30,589 nucleotides of DNA from positions 1-30,589 of the forward strand of contig AJWJ01000273.1 of the NCBI GenBank assembly GCA_000277445.1, written 5' to 3'. The position numbers and the translations under genes were made by a program. This document shows positions 10,511-21,079 of this stretch, piece by piece (within the stretch, counting starts at the first letter, position 1; each line of letters begins with the position of its first letter). The notes under the pieces are model-generated. The model was not told the DNA's origin. It did no database searches and saw only the letters and a program-made list of their open reading frames with translations. Origin of the DNA: Polysphondylium violaceum. Lineage: Eukaryota; Evosea; Eumycetozoa; Dictyosteliales; Dictyosteliaceae.

Positions 10511-11667
10511 TTTAGTCTATGTATGTGTATGTGTCTATGTGTATATAAGTGTGTGTATTAAATATTTATATAGGTGAAAGAGAAAAGATTATGTCTGGTG
10601 TGTATGTGTATGTGTGTGTGTGGGCACAAATGTGATGTGTGTATCGATATAGAAACGGTGTCTGTCGTAGGTAACCCTGTTGTCTATATTTATTTGGTGC
10701 TTTCTATGTTTTTACTAGGGTGTTGATGTTTGTATGTGAGTTTTGTGTGGGTGTGATGATCTGAATTTGTTAATTTATAAAGACAGATTCCTATTACTAT
10801 TGCACTAAAAGGCTAATTTCTAAAAAAACACTACACATGTGCTATTCTTATCAGTATTGATCCGATAAGGTTATGCTAGTAAAATGCAATAAATGATGAA
10901 TGGGACGATCTTCAAACTTTTTTTTTAAAAAAAAAAAAAAAAAAGAAAAAATTTACAAAAAAAATAAAAAAAAAATTCTAAAAATATTTTGTCACATTTT
11001 GCGTTGTTTTATATATCACTATTACCAATATCAGTAGTGTTAGTATTACCTATCGTAGTAATAAAAAACATTTATTTCTACAACTACTATAATTCACGAC
11101 TCGAGAGTAAAGTAAAAGTAAAAAAACCATTCTTGCTCAAAAAGGAAACAAAACCTTTACAACTTGCTTCTTTCTGCAAATGTGAACACTTTTTTTTTAC
11201 GGGGAGCAGATAAAGATGAAGGCGATTGAAAAGGTGTTTGTGATTGCTTTTTACTACTTTTTTTCTCCATCCTCATCCCTCTCACAATCGAAAAATTCAA
11301 CCACCCACCACAAGCATGATTTTTCAAAGATATTTTGCCAATATCCATTGCACATTGTAGGGATTTTAATTTTTTATGAAAAAAATCAGAGATTTTTTAG
11401 AGCGTGGGTGGGGGAACGCCGATCATCACAGATATTGCATAGGATTGTTTTTTATTCCTTTTCCCATCCACCAAGGTGACATCATCGTATAGCCCACCCA
11501 ATGGCGGATAAATGTGCCTGATCACTTTTTCTACTTTTCTTTTTTATTTTTAATTTTAATTTAATTTTAATTTTAATTGCTTGCTTGTGTAGGTTTGAAA
11601 AGCTAAATAAAACAAGCCACAGGGCACAGACCCTCTTTTTTTATTTTTGTGGAATAATAGTAATAAT
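10511..11667. promoter_or_regulatory. divergent intergenic region, ataxin-2 (-) / ComC-like (+)
   Basis: This 1157-bp region holds both promoters. Next to ataxin-2 are TG-rich simple repeats (about 10515-10560 and 10596-10625). A poly(T)/poly(A) switch follows at 10919-10942. Closer to the ComC-like start are C/G islands: CCACCCACCACA at 11301-11312, GTGGGTGGGGG at 11404-11414 and CCCACCCA at 11493-11500. They resemble the G-rich/CA-rich elements bound by G-box binding factor at dictyostelid developmental genes. A small hairpin pairs CTTATC (10847-10852) with GATAAG (10864-10869). Open frames in this region show no family similarity and biased composition, so I leave them out. Confidence 0.55.
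10515..10625. repeat. TG-rich simple-sequence repeats upstream of ataxin-2
   Basis: Two interrupted TG/TATG runs (GTATGTGTATGTGTCTATGT at 10519 and another near 10596-10620) lie directly upstream of the ataxin-2 start codon, within its presumed 5'UTR or core promoter. Confidence 0.8.
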
Positions 11668-14600
11668 ATGTGTAAATTGATTTTGATTGTATTTCTAGTT
11701 GTTTTGTTTGGCTGGATTGGTGAGGGTTTTAATCTCACCGATTTGACAAACAGTCTTGTTAATGATAAATATGCAGAGCTTGATAATAATGGTGTCCTGA
11801 CCTGTGTCTTTGAATTCACTATTTTGCTCCAAGATGACGACGGGGTCACTCTTTTGGGAACGACACCATCATCCCCGCATTTCTATATCGTTGATCAATC
11901 GGCCACCAAAACATTGTATCAATTGTCTGCAGCGTTGCCAGTGGGAACAGGACCACTCCTCCTCGACGTCTCCAACGGGGCTTCAAATTCCCAACTCAGT
12001 TTACCTTATGAGTGCACAGGTATTTGTCATCATTTATTTATTCAAAATCAAACAATACTAATTAATTTTATTTATACCTACAGCCCCACCCAGTGTCATT
12101 GATATCCAATTTATTGACTTCAATAATCAATTGATCTACACCAAAAGCCAGGGCCAGATGAATCCATTTTTGATTTTTAGAGTGAAAAATTTCTATAAAT
12201 ATGTGCCTCCAAAATTGAATTTCAGCTTTCCATTTGTTTATTATGCTGGAGTCGGAAACCTTGGTTCCCAAGTTTATGTCCTTGGTTTTCGTCCAACCAA
12301 TTTTAACATTTTCCAAGATTTTTCCATGAATGTTTCCTATTCAGGTTCATCCAATGTGCAAATATACCCAATCAAGGGGTTAGCAGCTCCCAGTGAATAT
12401 GATGAAGTTGAACTAGTCTATGATTTTTATCCATTGAATAGCAACAACGACACCGAGTATGGTAATCTTTACTCTGTATTTCAAGTAAAAACAAATAACA
12501 CAGATTTGATGTCAACCTATGAAGACATCTATTCCGGATCTGTTTTTCCAAAGCCAGTTAAAAGTGAGTCCAATGGATTTACCACCTATTACAATGTATT
12601 TTATCCAACCACTACCAAATCTGTTTCCCTTTTAACTTTTACCCAAGAGAATAATCCAACAAATTATTCTCAAGCATTTAATTTTAGTATGCATCTTTAA
12701 TCATTTCCGTACATTTAGTCTAATACTAATACTATCTTTATTTTAGAAAACTATTATTCTCCATATTTTCTTGATATGCCAACATTAAATATGACTGTAA
12801 ATTCCCAACACACTTATTCATTTTCTGCTTTGACCAATGCCACATTCCAATTTAACAAAAACTCTTTATTCCTAAACTCTGTAACCTATCCCTATGGATA
12901 TGCAAATGGAACGACTAAATCTTATTACAGACAATTTTCTCTTTACTTATCACCATACTTTAATTCAACAATTCAAGTGAACAATAATTTGATTGTCATC
13001 CCATTTACTGTTACCAATGGTATTGGAAATGATTACCTAGCACCAGTTATCCAAGCGATTAATGTGATTCCATTGGCAAACAGTCATTTAGTAATTGTTA
13101 GAATGACTATAACTGATGATATGTCTGGTTTTCAAAACTTTGGTTCCGATGTCGGTAAATACACAGACATTGTCAGTGGAAACAGTACCAATGGTATTTA
13201 TGAATTCCTTGTCAATATTAAACAAGTTTATTCGTTAAATTCATTTGGCACTATATGTGATTTTGCAAACAACTGTAAATTATACGATGTATTTAATTTT
13301 TTCAATGTCAATCAAAGTATTCTAAATTACAGTAAGTATCGTTCATTATAAACACCTTTATTCAACAAATACTAATTGTTTATTTATAATTCCTAGGAGT
13401 TTTTAATTTCTCTAGTATTACAAATGTTGAGTTTGAATACCAAAATATCGACGTATCAAATAAATCTGTAGACAATAGATTATTTATGTATGCCAGTAAT
13501 AGATATCAGGATGAATATCCCTCTATTTACCAGTATTTATCCAAGGGTGATATAGATTATTCCAATTTCCTTTCACCCATCCACGGTGTTTGGAATCCAA
13601 CAGCAAGTCGTTATGAATTCTCATTAACCATTGAAAAAAATACAATCCCCGGTACATTTGCATACATTATGTACACAGACACCTTGATCTATAGTCCTCA
13701 TATAGAAGCACTATTTCCAAATGCTAAACTCAATATCACCACCGCTCAAGGAGACATGTTTGGCCCAGTCATTACCAATATCAATTTCCCCAGGGGAAAA
13801 AGCAACACAGTCGTCATATCTCCCACTGACCAATACACTACACTCGAGTGGATATTGACTATTCAAGATGAAGTAAATGGATTTAAAAAGGGCATGGTCT
13901 CTATTTTAAGTGATACTGATGGTGTGAGATATAATGTCACACTCAATGAAACCACCCGTATTGGCGGCGACAGCAAGCTCGGCCAATACAGTATCAAAGT
14001 ACAGGTAAACAAAGTTTGCAAGTCACAGTATTTCTCTTTTGGATACATCTACTTGGAGGACACCAATTCATATTTCTCCAACTACCAAAACATCTCCCTC
14101 TACTCTTTTGGAAGCAACGAATTCAATTCTTTCTATAAATTGATTGGTGACATCAAGAGTTTTGGAATTCAAACCGTGTGTCAAGATTCAGACAGTGACA
14201 GCAGTCCCCCCATGTTGACATCGTTTGTTTATTCCCCACAAGTTATTAATCCATTTGCCATTGATCCAAGTGCAAGAACCATCACTTTTCAAATTGAGGC
14301 TATTGACAGCTCTGGACTTTTATTGGCTGCAACTCCTTCTGTTTATCTCCAAGACTACTCGGTCAACGTGTACCAGCAAACATGTTCTTTGACTACTAGT
14401 AATTCCACATGGGCTCTCTACACATGTGTTGTCCTAACAAAATATGGATTTGGATATCCAGGAGGCATAAAAACATCTGTCTATGGGTTGGTAGATAATA
14501 AAGGTAATTTTAACGGTTACTCAATGGCTGCACTAGAAGAGGCCGGTATCAACACCTTGATTGACGTTGACCCTGTATTCTCGTTGGGCATTTTATCTTG

Positions 14601-15927
14601 CACTGAAATTTCAAGATTTGGTACTGCCAATGTGATTGTGAGAGGAAGTGGATTCCTTCCAAAAGATAGAGTCGAGATTGATTACGGAAATGGAACCATT
14701 GCCCTTCTTTCTCCCAGTGCATTTAGCTCTTCTTTAATTCAATTTTTGAATTTAGGAAGTATCAATGTAAACGCAGTCTATTTAACTGTAAAGAGAAATA
14801 CTTTAACTTTTTCCAATAGATTTAAAGTATTGGTCCAACAACCTCCTCCTGAACCAAGTAGTAGTGAGAGTAGCAGCCATAGTGATAGTGAGATTCCACC
14901 TAACCCAAATCAAGAATGTTTTAGTGGATGTAGTGGACATGGTGAATGTACAGTTAAAGGATGCGTTTGTACAGGAAATTGGATGGGAGTCGATTGTTCT
15001 TCTCAAATCATTATCGTCAATCCAACCATCAACAATACTAATCCTTCCACAAATTATACTATTCCTTCAACCAACGAAGGAAACAAAGTATTTTATGCCA
15101 TCATCTCGTTGGTTGGTTTGAATGAATTGGATTCCGGTGGCCAAGTCGTACATCAATATAGTTTCGATCAATGGATCGTTGGTGGCAAAGGATCGATAGT
15201 GCCCAGATACTCTGCAAACAGCACTACCCTCTATAGTACAAACTTGACCAACGCATTGGATCAATCCATCACAACATTGAATGTATCCATAGACTACTTT
15301 GTGGAGTCTGTAAACATCACATTTGCCAACCAAGTATTGACAATGAACCCATACTCTTTGAAATACTCTGTCAACATCTCATCTTACACATTTGCTAACT
15401 CGCTCAACTCTCTCCAACTGATCATGACCGCCTCTATCGAGTCGCCCGACTCTGACTGCTCGTCGCTCCAAACGGGCAACACTGTTGAGTCAGAGTCAGA
15501 GTTTGTCAAAATGCAAGTACAAGACCACAGTCTCTACGGCAGGTTCGTCAAGCGTGGTCTCATTGACGGCCGAGTGCAAAGCGTGACCAACACCATCAAC
15601 GCCCAATATAACAACAACCACCCAGACACCACCCCAACCAAATCACAAACATACATTGGCATCAACATCCCCTACTACCTAAAACTCGCCCAGCTCGACC
15701 CCGACTTCTCTGTGCTTGTTGACACCAAGGATGCCTCCCAGTCCTCCAATGCCACGTGTGTGTCAAATGCCAAAAAACTCACCAAAGCACAAATTGCCGG
15801 CATTGTCGTCGGCTGTGCCGCCATTGTAACTGTCGGCGCTGTCTCTCTGGCTTACTACATCTACATCAAAAGAAGAGATGCCTCATTTTCAAAATCAATC
15901 AGTCATAAAATGGACAGCCTAAAATAA
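11668..15927 (+). CDS. ComC-like EGF-domain type I transmembrane protein
   Basis: Complete member of the dictyostelid ComC family, predicted at the plasma membrane with a large extracellular part. Exons 11668-12019, 12084-12686, 12747-13331 and 13397-15927 (introns 64, 60 and 65 nt) give 1356 residues. The ATG at 11668 begins a signal peptide (MCKLILIVFLVVLFGWIGEG). Residues about 20-990 are successive beta-sandwich modules with many Asn-X-Ser/Thr sites. A Pro/Ser-rich linker with PPPEPSSSESSS leads to one EGF-like domain at 1021-1047 (C-x3-C-GHGEC-x4-C-x-C...C). Then follows the family-typical C-terminal domain with 'IPYYLKLAQLDPDFSVLVD', one transmembrane helix at about 1311-1336, and a short basic tail (KRRDASFSKSI). 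It is paralogous to the partial gene at 1-2998. D. discoideum ComC acts in intercellular communication; whether this protein does is unknown. Confidence 0.92.
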
Positions 15928-16613
15928 ATGCATAATAAATCTATTCCCTTAGAATTTGTCCCTCTTTTATCAAAGAACGGTTTTTTTTTTTTTGTATGGG
16001 GTGATGTGAGGTTGTGCCCTCTTTTTTAACTAGTCCCATTTTGCGCAATTCGAATACAGTTTTTTTTATTAATAGATTTCGATCAAGAAAGAAATCTTAT
16101 TTAAAAATGATAAAACTCTAAAAACAACAAATAGAGAAAATGGGCTCAATTAGAAACAACTATATTTAGGTTTTATTGTATTTTTATTCGTGGGAGTGGT
16201 TCGTACACAAGTACCCTCACTGACATTGACATTAAATCAAGATAATGGCCATTACAATGGATATTCGATAGTGACAAGAGCTAACCCGATGCAACAACTA
16301 AATGAACTTATGTCGACAATTTTATTTGAAGTAAATATTGATATTTAAATTTAATGTAAATATTCTAATGATTAGTGCATATCGAAGCTTCGTCTACTTA
16401 TATCAGTAATGCGATTTTTCCTTAAACCAAACCCCATTAAAAAAAACATTTTGATTTCTATTCAGATAAAAACCCGAGATATTTTTTTTTTTTACCTTTT
16501 ACGTAAAAAAAAAGAAAAAAAAATTGTGTGAATTTTAGCGGGCAATTTTTTGACGAGTCCTTTGAAAAAATAAATTAGACTTTGTTGGGGACGAGTGAGC
16601 GAGTTGGGGTGAA
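15928..16613. other. spacer between ComC-like and lectin genes, containing a decayed exon
   Basis: The start carries the ComC-like 3' end (AATAAA-type sequence within twenty bases of the stop). The middle, 16140-16349, is the lectin-exon remnant listed separately. The end, 16350-16613, is the lectin promoter. It has a perfect 10-bp palindrome CGAAGCTTCG at 16383-16392 and A/T homopolymers at 16441-16520. Confidence 0.6.
16140..16349 (+). pseudogene. remnant first exon of a C-type lectin/IPT gene
   Basis: From 16172 the forward frame reads a hydrophobic leader (FIVFLFVGVVRTQ), then LTLTLNQDNGHYNGYS, and stops at 16349. It closely matches the start of the next gene, whose signal peptide is followed by LTLVLNQENRHYYAYS. 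The only nearby ATG (16140) is in another frame and meets a stop after nine codons. Either a frameshift separates start from leader, or the block begins at a splice acceptor (TATATTTAG). No downstream lectin exon exists before the intact gene's own start. I read it as a decayed tandem duplicate, or an abandoned alternative first exon. The GAA|GTAAAT at its end would serve as a donor, so the second reading cannot be excluded. Confidence 0.7.
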
Positions 16614-19600
16614 ATGAAAGCTTTTTGTATCTTTGCTGTTGTTGTATTGCTTAAATTAGTCCAATCGCAACAATTAACACTAGTACTTAATCAAGAAAAT
16701 CGACATTACTATGCATACTCAAACACTAAAGCAATCTACCAAGATGCAATAAATGTTTGTCAAACATACACACCTCCTGATGGATTTACAGGGTAAATAT
16801 AGATATTATTGATTTCATGATGTTTACAACACGTTAACATTTGATTTAGATATTTAGTTACAGTGACATCAAAAGATGAGCATGATTGGATTGGTAGTCA
16901 CCTTGGCGCAATCTCTAGCGTTTGGATAGCAGGATCTGATTTGGGTGATGTGGGAAATTGGACATACAACGTAGGTCCTGAAAAAGGTCAAATAATGTAT
17001 GATTTATACTCAGAGAGAACATACACTTTTACAAATTTCCCATACACTGAACCGAATTTCCAGGTAGGTGAAAATTATCTTGTTTCTAATCCAAATTCAA
17101 AGGATGGATGGAATAATGTCGTTGCTTCAACACAATCAAATTATATATGTGAATTTTCACCAATAGATGAACCATTTATACCTACAGTTCATTCAGAGGG
17201 TGATATGGTGACTGTTAATGTCAGTGGATATGACATTGCAACACTTGAGATTAAATTCACATCGGTTTCCCAACCAAACTTCAACTGCCAAAATATTAAA
17301 AAAGTTGGTGAAAACGCAATTACATGTCAGATCCCATCAGGCACTGGTAAATATAGCTACACTCTTTCAGATAAAGTTAAATCAAGTAAATCTGTTCCAT
17401 GGCAATATCATCCTCCTCATATATCAGTGATTGTGCCTTCTCTTGGTTCTGGTTCAACTGTAACTCTTGTTGGCGATAATTTTGGTAACGATGCATCAAA
17501 AATTCAAATCACATTAGATATTACTGGCACAAATACAGAGTGCAATAATATAAATATAATAACACCCTTCAAAAAGATGAGTTGCAGTCTAAAACAACTT
17601 TTACCAAAGATTCTTCCCTTTCAAGTCGTTGTAAATTCAATATCATCACGATACAACAAGACATCAATTTATCATGATGGCTCTAAATCAATTTTTTATA
17701 TTTCCTTTTACACAGCTACAAAATATTCAGTAATGCTAGACTATTCCAAACTAACAAAAGTTGATGGAAACACTGGTTATCTTTCATCTTTTGATAATGA
17801 AGCTCAATTTAAATTTGTTAAACAATACTACCCATTAACATCTCCATGGTACATTTCTTTAGGTATAAAAATAGAAACTATAGATCCACTTTTATATTTT
17901 TATACAGCAGGTCCAAGTATTGGGGGAAGCGCCGATAATTTTTATTATAAATATTTTGGGACCAATCCTGATTGGATGAGAGAAGAGTCTTATGTTACTA
18001 TGGATTTTGAATATGAATCAATAATGACTCAGACTATAGAAGATTCTCGGACTATTTATGGTGGTCTTATCGAGTTTGGTGGATATCTTCCAACAGTCAG
18101 AAATTACCAAACACCTTATTTAATTGATACTGATGGGGGAACTATCTTTGTTCAACTTGATAACTTTGGTACATCATTATCATATACTTCGGTTCAAACC
18201 ACAAATCTTTTATCCTTTTCAATTAGTTATTATAAAGGTGGCATTAGTATGACTATAAGTCATGTGGATTTAGTTGCCCAAAAAATTCCCATTAAAATTA
18301 CCATTGACCATGTTGAAGCAACACCTGTCATCTATTACGATAGAAGTCATCCATCTATTACAAATATTAAACCATCAATTGATACTGCTGGTGGTGTAAT
18401 TACAATAACTGGCGCAAGCTTATTTAATCAAGAATCTGCTATCACCGTGAAAGGTATTGTCTGTCATGATATTCAGTTTACTACCCCTCACAAACAATTT
18501 ACATGTAGTATTGGTCCAGGCACTGGTATGAAATCAATATCAATAGATGTTGGGGGAAAAGTTTCAAACACTTTTAATTACAATTATCAAGATCCAACAA
18601 TTACATCAATACCACCTATTCCAACAAGTGGAGGTATTGTAACAATTCAAGGTACAAACTTTGGTATTGATAAAACTGCTATATCAATTAATCAATGTAC
18701 AAACATTGAAATTATAACACCACATACCACAATTACCTGTGAATTTAATCAAGGACAAGGTGATTTATCAGTTACACTTACAATGGGAACCTATTCAACA
18801 CCACCATTCAAAACACGTTATCAATATCCAACTATTAGTAATATTATTCAAACAATTGGCAATATAGATATTATTGGTGATAACTTTGGATGGGATCAAA
18901 GTAAATTAATTATTAAAATGGACAATTATTTAGTTATTGGTTCATCATGTACACTTGTTAGTAATACAAATATCAAATGTAATAATTTAGCAACTGTGTA
19001 TGGTCCATTTTCAATCAGTAATGACAATGGTGTTAATTTTGGTACAACATACAATTATGATTTAAAACCCCAGATTACAAGTACTTTTGAAGGTGTCTGC
19101 TTTAATCCTCAAGAAAAATTAACAATTAAAATTTTGTATATGATATCAAAGAGTTCAACATTTAAAATCAAATATCGTGGACAATACTATCAAGTAAATA
19201 TTTTGGATTCATTTACATCTGAATTTATTATTCCCGATGGTAGTGGTATTGTGCCTCTTCAATTTGAGACTGATAATACTCGTTTATCAAATGAAGTATC
19301 AATTTCTTATTGTCCAACAGTAATTAAATCAATTGATTTTAATATCCGTACCAGAAAATACGAAATTACTGGCACAGGATTTAGTTCAAATTCAAACAAA
19401 GGTTTAATTACAAGTACCAATGGTTTATCAAAGCTTAATTTACAAGTGGACCAATTTAACAGTACATTTATCTCTATTGGTTTACCAATGGATGCAAAGT
19501 CTGGTTTGGTTATGATAGATACATCCTATCAATTATCAAATAAAGTATGGATAAATATCACACCAGAGATTGAAAGTGCAAGTAATCCTCTCGAGCAAGG

Positions 19601-20144
19601 ATCACCAATCACCATCACTGGCAAATATTTCAAAACTGTAGATATCGATGGTAATAATGTTGGATTAGAATTCTCCATAAATGGTAATAGATTAACCTGT
19701 GAAGCAGGCTCAAATGAGACAAGTGTGGTATGCCAAGTGCCTCCAGGCAGTGGTAAAATAATTATTAATGTAAAATCCCTTTCAGCAAAAAATGGTGAAT
19801 CTGATAGCACAGATTTAACATTAACTTATATTAAATCTCCAAATAATAACAATAGTAGTAACAGTGAGAGCAACAATAATAATAGTCATAGTGGTAGCAC
19901 AAATAATAATAACAACAATAGTAGCAATGGTCCTAGTAATATAAACAACGACCAAAACAATAGCAACTACAACTCATGGAAATTTAAAGCACCACTGATT
20001 GTAGTGAGCTGTTTGTTAGGTGTTAGTCTATCAATAGGGGTCTTTATATTCCTCAGAAGCAAAGCAGCCTCTGACTTTTTCAATAGATTTAGATCTCGTA
20101 GATCCAGAATGCACAGAAACGAGATTTCTTTTGAGCTAATGTAA
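16614..20144 (+). CDS. C-type lectin + IPT/TIG domain transmembrane protein
   Basis: Predicted single-pass surface receptor or adhesin. Exons 16614-16792 and 16850-20144 (57-nt intron) encode 1157 residues. There is a signal peptide at 1-18. A C-type lectin domain spans about 25-162. Cys49 and Cys160 would form the outer disulphide; the inner pair is absent. Ca/sugar-site residues are recognisable: EPN at 127-129, Glu134 and WNN at 147-149 (usually WND). EPN is the motif tied to mannose-type binding. IPT/TIG beta-sandwiches follow (for example 'P.IT.I.P...GG.ITI.G..F', with paired Cys in 'ECNN...SCS' and 'VCHD...TCS'), about six in all, with a divergent lectin-like insertion at about 340-475. 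An Asn/Ser linker, one membrane helix (PLIVVSCLLGVSLSIGVFIF) and a basic 30-residue tail close the protein. IPT arrays also occur in dictyostelid Tgr allorecognition proteins, so a recognition role is plausible but unproven. Confidence 0.9.
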
Positions 20145-21079
20145 ATTAGTTTCCTTGCTTTTGGTAAAATCATAAACATATCTCTTTTTTTTTTTATTAA
20201 AATAAAGTTAAACTGTAATGGTTAATTATGACATATGCAAACCTTTTCTGTCTGGTCTGTTTTTTGTACAAATTCGTCAAGTGTTGGAAATAACGACATA
20301 TTATACATGAAATCTTTCACACTGAATAAAGTGGGGAATATTCAATATATCTAGCTAGAAAAACGGTTTGGAATTTGGTATGATAATTGACAAGATGTAA
20401 AAGATAGTCTCTAAATCTGAAAGGAAGGGTTTGTAATATATGGCCATCAATAGCTTTTAGATGCAACTGGGATAGAAAAAGTTCTTCATGGCTGTGGAAT
20501 CAGTTAAGAAGGTTGAGGCCATTAAGGTAAAGATTATCCTCTTCTTTATCATTGATGCTGGAGTATGAAACTATACTCAAGAGCGATCAATAACTTTTAG
20601 ATACAATTAGTCATACTCCAAGCTTTCTATGCATCCCTTTAGACCATCATCAATCATAAAGCAGAGGTTAATCTTTAATGGCCTCGACTTTTTTAACTGA
20701 TTCAACAGACATCAAGAACTTTTGTTGTGTCTGCACTAGTAATGTCGGATAAATTTCTATTTTCTTATTTTTTTGGGTACATTGTCCCTTTTTCATCTAT
20801 ACAAATATCAAATGTGGTAATTAAGCAACAGTGGGTGAATCCATTTTCAATTTGATTGGAGAGTTCAAAGTGTTTTTCTGCACACATTACTAAAATTTTC
20901 TCACTTTTTATTTTTTACCCCTTTCAGCGAATTTTTTTCAAGATTTGAAAATTCAGAAATAAAAATGAAAATCTATAAAAAGATCAAAAATTTGGTTTGG
21001 ATTGTCTCATTTTTAATTAAACTTGTTATACAATTGATTAGATTTTTATATCTACAGATTATTATTATTATTTACAACT
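20145..21079. other. gene-free region with inverted repeat and vWFA-gene promoter
   Basis: 935 bp without a convincing gene. The left end has the lectin 3'UTR (ATTAAAATAAAG near 20196). The centre, 20446-20724, is a complex of direct and inverted repeats listed separately. The right end, from about 20880, is the AT-rich promoter and leader of the following gene. A short minus-strand open stretch near 20330-20500 has plausible codons but no start or family match. Confidence 0.6.
20446..20724. repeat. long imperfect inverted repeat with embedded direct repeat
   Basis: Left arm 20476-20568 and right arm 20611-20724 are reverse complements with scattered mismatches and small indels. The best-matched part pairs GAATCAGTTAAGAAGGTTGA (20497) with the complement of the block ending at 20703. 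Inner ends pair GGAGTATGA with TCATACTCC. The right arm has about 28 extra bases (near 20622-20649). A direct repeat of about 23 bp, ATCAATARCTTTTAGATRCAAYT, occurs at 20446-20468 and 20586-20608. The transcript of either strand would fold into a long hairpin. Confidence 0.85.

Noticed and set aside
11216-11479. Open frame in the ataxin-2/ComC-like spacer
   Set aside because: It has no family similarity, runs through T-rich promoter DNA and G-box-like motifs, and overlaps an equally weak frame on the other strand.
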